A program made the position numbers and the translations under genes. Source: CAZSAT01 sp964604675 (GTDB lineage: Bacteria; Myxococcota_A; UBA796; CAJQPC01). From it: a stretch of 19,771 nt of DNA. Shown one piece after another: positions 7,496 to 14,244 of the stretch; within the stretch, counting starts at the first letter, position 1, and every line of letters begins with the position of its first letter. Location: assembly GCA_964604675.1 (NCBI GenBank), contig CAZSAT010000124.1:1-19771 (forward strand), written 5' to 3'. The notes below the pieces were generated by a model. That model was not told where the DNA came from. It was given only the letters and a program-made list of their open reading frames with translations, and did not search any database.

Positions 7496-8121
7496 TGCTG
7501 GCGGCGCACGGCATCGAGAAGCGGTGGGGCGACCACCCGGTGCTCCGCGGGCTCGACCTGGAGGTCTCGGAGGGAGAGCACACCCTCGTCGCCGGACCGT
7601 CGGGATCGGGCAAGAGCACGCTGATCCACGTGCTCGGGCGCCTGGCCCCGGCCGATGCGGGCGCCCTGCACTTCCGCGGTGCTCCGGTGGCTGGCGACGC
7701 GGCGGCCTGGCGCCTCGCCCATGTGGGGCTCGTCTTCCAGGAGATCCTGCTGATCGAGAGCCTGACCGTAAAGCAGAACCTGCGGCTCGTGCAGCGGGGA
7801 CCCAGCCCGCTCGACCCCGCCGCCCTGCTCGAGCCGCTCGGCTTGTCCGACCGACTGGATGCGGCCGCACGGGTGCTCTCCCGCGGCGAACGGCAGCGGG
7901 TGGCGCTCGCGCGAGCCTTCGCGAACCGGCCCACGCTGCTTCTGGCCGACGAGCCCACCGCGAGCCTCGACCCCGCGGCCCGCAGCGCCACCCTCGACCA
8001 CCTCTTCCAGCTCTGCGAGCAGGTCGGCACGACCGCGATCATCGTCTCCCACGACCCGATGGTCGCCGACCGCTCCGAGCTGCGTCAGAGCTTCCGGATG
8101 CACGAGGGCCGCCTGGTGTGA
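7495..8121 (+). CDS. ABC transporter ATP-binding protein (MacB/LolD type)
   Basis: A 208-residue single ATPase domain. Walker A is GPSGSGKST (34-42), the Q-loop Gln is 82 in VFQE, the signature is LSRGE (128-132, in place of LSGGQ) followed by RQRVALARA, Walker B is LLLADEPT (148-155) with catalytic Glu153, and the H-loop is SHD with His186. All residues for ATP hydrolysis are present. Length and the absence of a C-terminal regulatory domain fit the LolD/MacB/FtsE group that pairs with FtsX-fold permeases. The ATG shares one base with the permease stop (TGATG), so the two are translationally coupled. It energises the adjacent permease. Confidence 0.92.
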   Translation: MLAAHGIEKRWGDHPVLRGLDLEVSEGEHTLVAGPSGSGKSTLIHVLGRLAPADAGALHFRGAPVAGDAAAWRLAHVGLVFQEILLIESLTVKQNLRLVQRGPSPLDPAALLEPLGLSDRLDAAARVLSRGERQRVALARAFANRPTLLLADEPTASLDPAARSATLDHLFQLCEQVGTTAIIVSHDPMVADRSELRQSFRMHEGRLV

Positions 8122-8142
8122 TCCACGTGCGACACTCGCGGC

Positions 8143-10416
8143 ATGTGGCTCTTCCTGCTCGCCTGCAACGGCGCACCCGAGACCTCCCCGCCCCCGCCCG
8201 CCGAGGTCGACGCGCTGCAGCCGCCGTCGGTGGCACCCGCCGAATCGACGGTGCCGCAGCTGCCCCTCGATCCCGACATCCCGGCCATCCAGCCTCTGCC
8301 CGACCGGAGCGCAGTCGCCCAGGCCCGCAGCGCGTGGGACAACTTCGCCACCCGCGACACGCTGAACGACCGGTACGACATCCGCACCAAGCCTCCGAGC
8401 ATGATGCTGGTCGCCACCAAGGAGGCCTACGAAGAAGACCCGGTGGGCGGCATCCTCCGGGACGGCAAGGTCAACTTCTGGGCGGTGAGCGAGCTCTACC
8501 GGGTCGGCATCATCAGCAGGGACGACCAGCAACCCCTGCTCGACGAGCTCGACCAACGCCTCGCGGAGCTCGAGGGCGACGCCAGCGCCAAGGGCAACGC
8601 CATCGTGGGGCTGATCCACATCGGCTTCGACGAGGCTGCGCTGCGCTACGGCGAGCGGTGGAAGGACGAGGCCTGGTTCGCCGAGAACTTCGACGTGAAC
8701 TTCTACCTGGGCTCGCTCCACTACCGGTACCGGCGCTACGCCGAGGCGGTGCCGTTCCTGCGCGCCGCGCTGCTCTTGCACCCCGACGTCGAGACCCGGC
8801 TCTGGCTGGCCTCCGCGCTGGCCGCCGTGCCCGGGTCCGAGGAGGAGCGCGCCGAGCTGTTCACCTTCGGCGAGCACGTCGGCTGGGAGCGCGACGCGTT
8901 CATGTTCACCGACATCAGCGAGCGCCTGGGCATCCGCCGCTGGCAGCTCGCCGGGGCGGCCGCCATGGTCGACCTCGACGGCGACAGCTTCCTCGATCTG
9001 GTGGCCAACGGCGCCTTCTCCAACCCCGAGAAGTACCTCTACGAGGTCGGCACGGGCTTCGTGCTCACCCCGGACGAGGCCCTCGCCGACGTGCACAACA
9101 CCCCCCCCGGCATGGTCGCCGCCGACTTCGACAACGACGGCGACGTGGACCTCTACCTCACCCAGGCCGCATGGTTCATGCCCGGCCCCAACCGCCTGCT
9201 GGAGAACGACGGTGAGGGCAACTTCAGCGACCGCTCCGACGGGTCGGGCGCCGAGCTGATGGGCCAGAACTCGTGCGGCGCCGCAGCGCTCGACTTCGAC
9301 AAGGATGGCCTGGTCGATCTCAGCGTGACGGGCACCATGGGCGGCACCGTGCGCCTACTGCGCAACACCGGCGGCTTCCGGTTCGAGGACGTGAGCGCGT
9401 CGGCCGGAATCGACACCTCGATGGTGGCCACGGCGGTCGGGCAGGCCGTCGGCGACTTCGACGGAGACGGCTGGCCCGATGTGTTCGTGAACACCTTCTC
9501 GCCGCCCTACGGCGGCGTGCCGGGCTCCGGCTTCACCGCGCCCAACCAGCTCTACCGGAACAACGGCGACGGCACCTTCACCGAGCGGGGTGCGGAGGCC
9601 GGCGTGCAGGACGGCACCTCCATGGGCTTCGCCGCCTGGGCCTTCGACTACGACGCCGACGGCGACATGGACATCCTCGCCTCCAACTTCGCCCGCCCCG
9701 AGAAGACCGTGGTGCAGGGGTTGTTGACCGAGCTCCCCTGGGAACAGGGCTACCACGGGCCGGCGCTCTTCCGGAACGACGGCACCGGCACCTTCGAGAA
9801 CGTCGCCGCCGAGATGGGCCTGATGCCCGCGAGCGTGATGGGCGCGACCTACCTCGACTTCGAGCTCGACGGCGATCTCGACGTGGTGCTCGGGCCCGGC
9901 AGCCACCCCCTGCTCAACAGCCAGCCGGTGCTCTTCTACCGAAACGACGGCAGCCGCTTCACGCTCATCACGCCGCTGGACGACCCCGACTACTACGGCA
10001 AGTTCCACGGGATGACCTGGGGCGACATCGACCGCGACGGCGACGCGGACCTCTTCCTGAACAACGGCGGCGTGCTGCTCAGCGACCGCTTCATCGACCT
10101 CTTCCTCGAGAACCAGACCACCGACATGGCCTGGCTCCACCTCCGGCTCAGGGGCACCACCTCGAACCGCGACGCCATCGGCGCGAAGGTCCGGGTCCGC
10201 GTGGGGGACCGCTGGCAGACCCAGGAGGTCGCCGCCGGTCAGGGCTTCTCGTCCACCTACTCGCCCTACCTGATCTTCGGGCTGGCCAAGGCCGGGCAAG
10301 CCGACGAGGTGGAGATCACCTGGCCATCGGGTACGGTGCAGAAGCTCCCCACCCTCGCAGCCAACCAGGCCATCGTGGTCACCGAGGGATCCGAGGAGCT
10401 GCGGAGGATCTACTGA
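8143..10416 (+). CDS. CRTAC1-family lipoprotein with FG-GAP/VCBS repeats and ASPIC/UnbV domain
   Basis: A 757-residue exported protein. The signal is extremely short: MWLFLLAC, with the lipobox Cys at residue 8, followed by a Pro-rich linker. Residues about 60-250 are helical, with a TPR-like unit around YLGSLHYRYRRYAEAVPFLRAAL. From about 265 to 650 at least seven Ca-binding FG-GAP/VCBS blades are seen (for example ADFDNDGDVDLYL, GDFDGDGWPDVFV, FDYDADGDMDILA, GDIDRDGDADLFL), giving a beta-propeller. The ASPIC/UnbV domain follows (about 660-735: GAKVRVRVGDRW, VEITWPSGTVQKL). Members of this family are secreted or surface proteins of unclear function; UnbV homologues occur in enediyne clusters. 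It lies 21 bp after the ABC ATPase gene and probably belongs to the same operon, which suggests it is a partner or cargo of that transporter. Confidence 0.85.
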   Translation: MWLFLLACNGAPETSPPPPAEVDALQPPSVAPAESTVPQLPLDPDIPAIQPLPDRSAVAQARSAWDNFATRDTLNDRYDIRTKPPSMMLVATKEAYEEDPVGGILRDGKVNFWAVSELYRVGIISRDDQQPLLDELDQRLAELEGDASAKGNAIVGLIHIGFDEAALRYGERWKDEAWFAENFDVNFYLGSLHYRYRRYAEAVPFLRAALLLHPDVETRLWLASALAAVPGSEEERAELFTFGEHVGWERDAFMFTDISERLGIRRWQLAGAAAMVDLDGDSFLDLVANGAFSNPEKYLYEVGTGFVLTPDEALADVHNTPPGMVAADFDNDGDVDLYLTQAAWFMPGPNRLLENDGEGNFSDRSDGSGAELMGQNSCGAAALDFDKDGLVDLSVTGTMGGTVRLLRNTGGFRFEDVSASAGIDTSMVATAVGQAVGDFDGDGWPDVFVNTFSPPYGGVPGSGFTAPNQLYRNNGDGTFTERGAEAGVQDGTSMGFAAWAFDYDADGDMDILASNFARPEKTVVQGLLTELPWEQGYHGPALFRNDGTGTFENVAAEMGLMPASVMGATYLDFELDGDLDVVLGPGSHPLLNSQPVLFYRNDGSRFTLITPLDDPDYYGKFHGMTWGDIDRDGDADLFLNNGGVLLSDRFIDLFLENQTTDMAWLHLRLRGTTSNRDAIGAKVRVRVGDRWQTQEVAAGQGFSSTYSPYLIFGLAKAGQADEVEITWPSGTVQKLPTLAANQAIVVTEGSEELRRIY
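10403..10407 (+). promoter_or_regulatory. Shine-Dalgarno GGAGG that selects a CTG (or ATC) start
   Basis: A perfect GGAGG inside the 3' end of the CRTAC1 gene lies 5 nt before CTG 10413 and 8 nt before ATC 10416. There is no ATG, GTG or TTG in the next gene's frame until GTG 10452, which would remove the lipoprotein signal. Confidence 0.55.
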
Positions 10417-10742
10417 TCGCCCTGCTGCTCGCTTGCACGACCGGCTGGACCGTGTACGGTCTCGACCGCGCGGTGACCGACCTGGAAGCCCAGGCGGTCA
10501 GCGTCGCCGAGGCGCCGGAGCGCGGGTCCACCGTGCTCCGCGGCGAGGTCGGCCAGGTGTGCACCCAGGGGTGCTGGTTCTACCTGATGGATCCCACGTC
10601 CATGCTCTACGTCGAGCTGGACCTGGGCACGGGGCTGATCATCCCGCGCGACAGCCTCGGCAAGGAGGCGTTGGTCGCGGGGGAGCTGGTCGGCGAGGGC
10701 CCGGAGCGCCGGCTCGACGGCGCCACGGTGGCGCTGCGCTGA
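10413..10742 (+). CDS. DUF4920-like small lipoprotein, probable CTG start
   Basis: A 109-residue protein if started at CTG 10413, read as (M)IALLLAC with the lipobox Cys at residue 8. This is almost a copy of the neighbour's MWLFLLAC, which supports the unusual start. The mature part has RGEVGQVCTQGCWFYL (Cys50, Cys54, Trp55), then LYVELDLG and IIPRDSLGKEALVAGELVGE, matching the pattern of DUF4920 proteins (a G-V-xx-VC-xxx-GCW core, then P-x-D-xx-G-K-xxx-V-x-G), an OB-like periplasmic fold of unknown function whose Cys pair could bind metal or be redox-active. The start overlaps the CRTAC1 stop (CTGA). The gene ends one base before the convergent minus-strand gene. If GTG 10452 is used instead, the protein has 96 residues and no export signal. 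Confidence 0.6.
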   Translation: MIALLLACTTGWTVYGLDRAVTDLEAQAVSVAEAPERGSTVLRGEVGQVCTQGCWFYLMDPTSMLYVELDLGTGLIIPRDSLGKEALVAGELVGEGPERRLDGATVALR

Positions 10743-10743
10743 G

Positions 10744-10997
10744 CTACTCCGCTTCGGTGACGGCGCCGGTCAGCTTGTTGACCTCGCCGCCGCAGCCATC
10801 GTCCTGTCGGAAGGTGACGTAGCGGGCGGAGTCCATCGCCGTGTAGCCGTGCTGCGAGCCGTCCTCGCCGCCCCACCCCTCGGCCAAGGTCTCCTCGGGA
10901 TCGGCCAGCACGTCGACCGAGATGGCGTAGCAGTCGGCCCACTCGGCGGCCTCGCGGGGGCGGCGCCAGTGCAGGCGAGGAGGATGGAAGCGAGCAT
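10744..10997 (-). pseudogene. Small lipoprotein gene with apparent frameshift
   Basis: Two frames each hold half of a plausible protein. From ATG 10997 one frame reads MLASILLACTGAAP, a lipoprotein signal like those of the neighbours, then degenerates into Arg/Pro-rich shadow coding. The frame ending at TAG 10744-10746 reads sensible, acidic protein from about 10935 on (EAAEWADCYAISVDVLADPE, ARYVTFRQDDGCGGEVNKL), but its own upstream part is shadow-like. One extra C in the CCCCC run near 10943-10947 would join the two into a single lipoprotein of about 84 residues. It could be an assembly or sequencing indel, or a real mutation. A rival reading is an intact 92-residue ORF from ATG 11022 without a signal. 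The mature part has no recognised family. It follows the FMN_bind/DUF3179-like gene by 31 bp. Confidence 0.45.
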
Positions 10998-11028
10998 GGG
11001 TCCTCGGGGAGCACCCACTCACAGCCGC

Positions 11029-12261
11029 TCAGCGCGTGCCGAGCGGATCGTTCGGGAACAGGGCACGCCAGGTGGTCTCCGGCAGCAGCAGGAGCGGAAC
11101 CAGCCGATCGTCCTGGAACGCCAGGGCCCCCACCGGCGTCCTCTCGATCCTCACGCCACCCGCCAGCAGCTCCTCCGGCAGCTCGGCCCAACGCCACCCC
11201 CCCTGGCCGGGCAGGCTGACGACCGCGTCGTGCAGGTCCAGTGTGACCGCGTCCGAGGGGCCCACCGCCACCTGCGCGGCCGGCCAGCGCTGCCGCGCGT
11301 CGGCCCAGGTGGTGACGCCCACGCCCAGGCGCTCCAGCCGCTGGCCCGCGCGCTCGCCGTAGAGCCCCATCGCCAACTCCGGTGACCACACCGTGCCGCT
11401 CTCCGCGTCGCGAACCACCCGGGCGCGGAAGAGCACGTCCTGGGTCGGGATCATCTCCGGACCACGGAGCGCGCTGACCGTGCCGGTGGTCGACGACCAG
11501 GACACGACCACGTCGCCGTCGATCACGACGGGCGTGCGCTGGAGGAGCGCCAGGGGGAACACGCGCAGGGTGCCGTCCACCGAGACCGCCGCCACGGGGG
11601 CCTCCAAGGGCAGGTAAGCGGCAACGGGCGGCACGTAGGAAGGCCCGTCCACCACCTCGCGCACGAGGGCGTGGAGCCTGAGGTTGGCGATCCACTCCGC
11701 CACGCTGTCCTCGGTCCAGGCGGGGGGCCGGCCGGGAACGAGCAACAGCTCGCTCAGGCCCCACAGCTTCTTCATGGCGCGGAGGATCGCCTCGAAGTCC
11801 TCCCGGTCCTCACCGCCCGTGGGGTCGGACAGCCGGCACTCCTGGTCCTGCCAGCACGCGTCCAGGCTTCCGAGGAACGCGGGGGCGCTCAGGGCCTCCC
11901 ACTGCGGCGAGCGGATCTTCTGGAGGTAGACCTCCTGGAGCTCCAGCTCCGGATCGGTCACGGCCACCACCTGGAGGTTGCTGTAGCGTCCGCGCTGGTT
12001 CGTCCCCCACACGTACCCGAGCACCGCATCGGTCCCCCAGACCGTGTAGAGCGTGTAGGGCACGTCGATGGTCTCGTAGAGTCGATCGAGGCCGCCAATC
12101 CGCCGACCGAGCTCCGACCAGGCCTCGGGGTCCTGGTCCTGGAAGGTGACGAAGTTGACCGAGTAGGCGACCACCTCCGGAAAGAAGCGCCGGACGTCGG
12201 CGTCGGGGTCGGCGAGGGAACAGCCGGTCGCCGCGGCGGCCACGCCGATCCAGGCGATCAC
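11029..12261 (-). CDS. Lipoprotein with FMN_bind-like and DUF3179-like regions
   Basis: A 410-residue protein starting at GTG 12261, which overlaps the stop of the membrane-protein gene (GTGA). The open frame extends to 12945, but that extension is Arg/Gly/Pro-rich shadow sequence. The signal VIAWIGVAAAATGC places the lipid Cys at residue 14. Residues about 69-132 (GYVWGTNQRGRYSNLQVVAV, then ELQEVYLQKIRSPQW) resemble FMN_bind-type domains, which carry FMN on Thr or bind it outside the cytoplasm; the flavinylation motif is not evident. Residues about 220-332 (VSVDGTLRVFPLALL, DGDVVVSWSSTTGTVSALRG, TTWADARQRWPAAQVAV) resemble DUF3179, though its usual Cys-containing core is missing. A middle segment (132-220) has no recognised family. 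Both domain calls are from pattern memory and moderate. It is probably anchored in the envelope and works with the upstream 4-TM protein. Confidence 0.55.
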   Translation of the reverse strand: MIAWIGVAAAATGCSLADPDADVRRFFPEVVAYSVNFVTFQDQDPEAWSELGRRIGGLDRLYETIDVPYTLYTVWGTDAVLGYVWGTNQRGRYSNLQVVAVTDPELELQEVYLQKIRSPQWEALSAPAFLGSLDACWQDQECRLSDPTGGEDREDFEAILRAMKKLWGLSELLLVPGRPPAWTEDSVAEWIANLRLHALVREVVDGPSYVPPVAAYLPLEAPVAAVSVDGTLRVFPLALLQRTPVVIDGDVVVSWSSTTGTVSALRGPEMIPTQDVLFRARVVRDAESGTVWSPELAMGLYGERAGQRLERLGVGVTTWADARQRWPAAQVAVGPSDAVTLDLHDAVVSLPGQGGWRWAELPEELLAGGVRIERTPVGALAFQDDRLVPLLLLPETTWRALFPNDPLGTR

Positions 12262-12677
12262 GCCGACGAGACGATCTGGGTCCGCAGCCGCCAGAAGGCT
12301 ACGCAGACCAGGAGGAGCACCACCGTGTACGCGCCCCCGGAGGCCGCGAGCCAGGTCGGGTGGTCCTGGGTGGACGCCGCCAGCCCTGCGACCACCGCCC
12401 ACTGGTGCACGCTGACGCCGAAGGTTCCCACGCCGACCACGACGAACACCGGCAGCTGCCGTTGGGGACCGCCGGACCAGACGAGCGCGAGACCGAGGGC
12501 TGCGGCCAGCGCCATCACGCCCGTCTCCGGCAACAACAGAGCCAGCTGCTCCGGCCAGCCCATGCGCCCGGTGAGCCAGCCCGACCCGAAGGTGAAGACC
12601 AGCCCGTGGCTGCCGGCCAGGAGCGTAGCGAGGGCCAGGCACCACCGCGCCGGGGCATCCGAGATGGAAGAGGACAT
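12258..12677 (-). CDS. Small four-TM membrane protein
   Basis: A 139-residue protein starting at ATG 12677 (MSSSISDAPARW). The open frame continues upstream to 12851, but that part is low-quality, and TACGAT 6 nt before the ATG supports this start. Four hydrophobic segments are visible: WCLALATLLAGSHGLVFTF, LLLPETGVMALAAALGLALV, LPVFVVVGVGTFGVSVHQW and YTVVLLLVCVAFW. His residues lie in the first segment (SHG) and third segment (VHQW), and could be heme or metal ligands, but no family is recognised. It overlaps the following lipoprotein gene by 4 nt, which implies co-expression and a possible membrane-anchored redox pair. Confidence 0.65.
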   Translation of the reverse strand: MSSSISDAPARWCLALATLLAGSHGLVFTFGSGWLTGRMGWPEQLALLLPETGVMALAAALGLALVWSGGPQRQLPVFVVVGVGTFGVSVHQWAVVAGLAASTQDHPTWLAASGGAYTVVLLLVCVAFWRLRTQIVSSA

Positions 12678-12683
12678 GCGCGC

Positions 12684-12689
12684 ATCGTA
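12684..12689 (-). promoter_or_regulatory. Possible -10 element TACGAT, leaderless spacing
   Basis: On the minus strand TACGAT stands exactly 6 nt before ATG 12677, the same geometry as TAAGAT before GTG 3709. No Shine-Dalgarno sequence lies in between. The divergent spacer (12678-12736) is 59 bp long. Confidence 0.35.
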
Positions 12690-12736
12690 CTTCAGACGGG
12701 AGCCACGCGGCACGAAGGGGCATACTCGGAAGGGAC

Positions 12737-13390
12737 ATGCACGTGGTTGGACTGCATCTGTTGACGTGGCTCGGGTGCTCATCGGCGCCAAGGGACCCAC
12801 CCACCCTTCCCGGTGACCCCTGCTGCTGGCTGGCCCTGCAAGGCGATCCACGCTGGGAGCAATGCGCCGACGTGACCGTCCGGAAGGTGATGTGCCACCA
12901 GCTTCCGAGCTGCTGCACCGACCAGTGGGGACCCGACTGCGTCACCGGCTACCGGGCTTTTGCCCCGGCCTGCACCGCGCCCGGACCCGAGCCCGCGCCT
13001 AGCCCGGTCGAGATCACCGACGCCCGGGGCCAGGACGCGCGGCCGCTCGAGGCGGAGCGGGTGATGCTCACCGTGTGGGTCGACCTGCAACCGCCGCCCG
13101 CGGACGGCGAGACCGGCAGCGTGTTCTACGGCGGCTTCCGCCGCGTCGAGACCGGCGGACGCCCGCCGCACGGTGCGATGCCCGACGACTATGGCCTGGT
13201 CGATCTCCGCACGGGCGACTTCCCCGTGCAGACCGAAGCGGAGCTGATCACGGGGCTGCACTACTTCGCGGTCTTCGGAACCGGCGCATTTCCCCGGCCG
13301 GGGGACCGCATGAGCGACACGGTGAGGCTCGAACCCGACATGGAGCGGCTGGAGCTCGTGATCGGCCCGGGGACCATCCCGCCGAGCTGA
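12737..13390 (+). CDS. Cys-rich lipoprotein of unknown function
   Basis: A 217-residue protein with signal MHVVGLHLLTWLGC, lipid Cys at residue 14, and no Lys or Arg before it. Residues about 25-80 form a Cys-rich module: DPCCWLALQGDPRWEQC, then VMCHQLPSCCTDQWGPDCV and APAC. The CC-x3-W-x3-CV unit is like the disulfide motif seen repeatedly in myxobacterial secreted proteins (CC-x3-W-x3-C). A Pro-rich linker follows, then from about residue 92 a beta-rich domain (VEITDARG, VMLTVWVDLQPPP) that looks Ig- or carbohydrate-binding-like but is not identified. A GGAAGGGA sequence lies directly before the ATG, and CATACT at 12721-12726 is a weak -10 candidate. It is divergent from the 4-TM gene. Confidence 0.65.
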   Translation: MHVVGLHLLTWLGCSSAPRDPPTLPGDPCCWLALQGDPRWEQCADVTVRKVMCHQLPSCCTDQWGPDCVTGYRAFAPACTAPGPEPAPSPVEITDARGQDARPLEAERVMLTVWVDLQPPPADGETGSVFYGGFRRVETGGRPPHGAMPDDYGLVDLRTGDFPVQTEAELITGLHYFAVFGTGAFPRPGDRMSDTVRLEPDMERLELVIGPGTIPPS

Positions 13391-13441
13391 GGTGAAGACC
13401 TGGCCGGCGGCAACGTCCGAGCCAGTCCCCACCACCGCGGC

Positions 13442-13447
13442 TACCTT
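13442..13447 (+). promoter_or_regulatory. Possible -10 element TACCTT for the protease gene
   Basis: TACCTT fits TANNNT and lies exactly 6 nt before an ATG at 13454 that opens a five-codon frame (MEAPC, stop). A transcript starting there would have an 11-nt leader containing GGAGG before TTG 13465. Confidence 0.3.
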
Positions 13448-13464
13448 CTTCGGATGGAGGCTCC

Positions 13465-14211
13465 TTGCTGACGCTCACCCTCTTCGCCTGCGAGGCCACC
13501 AGCGGCCTCAACCTCTTCACCATCGAAGAGGACATCGAGCTGGGCCAGTCCGTGCTCGCCGAGATCGAGGCCGACCCCGAGACCTACCCGGTGCTCTCGG
13601 AGGATCAGTACCCCGAAGCCTACGCCCACCTCGACCGGCTCCGGGACGAGGTCCTCGCGACCGGCGAGGTCACCCACGCCGACGAGTTCGAGTGGGAGAT
13701 CTACCTCATCGACGACGACGACACGATGAACGCCTTCGCAGCGCCCGGCGGGTACATCTGGGTCTACACCGGGCTGATGCGCTTCCTGACCAGCGAGGAC
13801 GCGCTGGTCGGCGTGCTCGGCCACGAGATCGCCCACGCCGACGCGCGGCACTCCACGCAGCTTCTCACCCGTGCCTACGGGCTGGCGTACCTGCTCGACG
13901 TGGTGCTGGGGGACGACCGCGGCACAGGCTCCGAGCTCGCCGAGACCATCCTCGCGCTGGGCTTCTCGCGCGACAACGAAGCGGAGGCCGACAGCTACAG
14001 CGTGCAGTACCTCTGCCCCACCGACTGGGCGGCCGACGGCGCCAGCTACTTCTTCGAGGACCTCGAGGGGGTCGCCATTCCCGAGTTCCTCTCCACCCAC
14101 CCAAGCTCCGACACGCGGGTCGCCGACATCCGCGCCGAAGCCGATGCGATGGGTTGCAACGTGGAGCTCTCCGAGGCCGACTACCAGGAGCTGCTCGACT
14201 CCCTGCCCTGA
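13465..14211 (+). CDS. M48-family zinc metalloprotease lipoprotein
   Basis: A 248-residue protein started at TTG 13465, chosen because a perfect GGAGG sits at 13456-13460 and because it gives a compact lipoprotein signal, (M)LTLTLFAC, with Cys at residue 9. The zinc motif HEIAH is at 120-124, preceded by FAAPGGYIWVYTGLM (91-105), the usual M48 substrate strand. NEAEAD (171-176) supplies the third zinc ligand, Glu172, in the family's ExxAD motif. The protein is close to the BepA/LoiP-like single-domain group, periplasmic or outer-membrane-attached proteases that degrade misfolded envelope proteins. It lacks the TPR domain of BepA. It is 73 bp after the Cys-rich lipoprotein gene and 33 bp before the giant lipoprotein gene. 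Confidence 0.88.
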   Translation: MLTLTLFACEATSGLNLFTIEEDIELGQSVLAEIEADPETYPVLSEDQYPEAYAHLDRLRDEVLATGEVTHADEFEWEIYLIDDDDTMNAFAAPGGYIWVYTGLMRFLTSEDALVGVLGHEIAHADARHSTQLLTRAYGLAYLLDVVLGDDRGTGSELAETILALGFSRDNEAEADSYSVQYLCPTDWAADGASYFFEDLEGVAIPEFLSTHPSSDTRVADIRAEADAMGCNVELSEADYQELLDSLP

Positions 14212-14234
14212 TCCGCGGCATCCTGCGCTCGTCT

Positions 14235-14238
14235 GGAG
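14235..14238 (+). promoter_or_regulatory. Shine-Dalgarno GGAG of the giant lipoprotein gene
   Basis: GGAG is six bases before ATG 14245 and fixes that start, which also gives a normal lipoprotein signal. Confidence 0.5.
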
Positions 14239-14244
14239 CCCGCC

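Noticed and set aside
5939..9096. Long minus-strand open frames opposite the ABC and CRTAC1 genes
   Set aside because: Arg/Ala/Gly-rich shadows; the plus strand has clear conserved motifs throughout.
4683..10742. Enediyne cluster, suggested by the UnbV domain
   Set aside because: No enediyne polyketide synthase or other warhead genes; UnbV/CRTAC1 domains are common outside such clusters.
11671..12816. Plus-strand open frame of 381 codons opposite the DUF3179-like gene
   Set aside because: No motifs, and composition typical of antisense shadows; the minus strand has a lipobox and domain-like patterns.
12262..12945. Upstream extension of the FMN_bind/DUF3179-like frame
   Set aside because: It would overlap the 4-TM gene and the divergent Cys-rich gene, and its translation is Arg/Gly/Pro-rich without sense.
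13391..13464. Possible riboswitch or small RNA in the spacer before the protease gene
   Set aside because: Only a candidate -10, GGAGG and a mini-frame are visible; there is no conserved structure that I can recognise.
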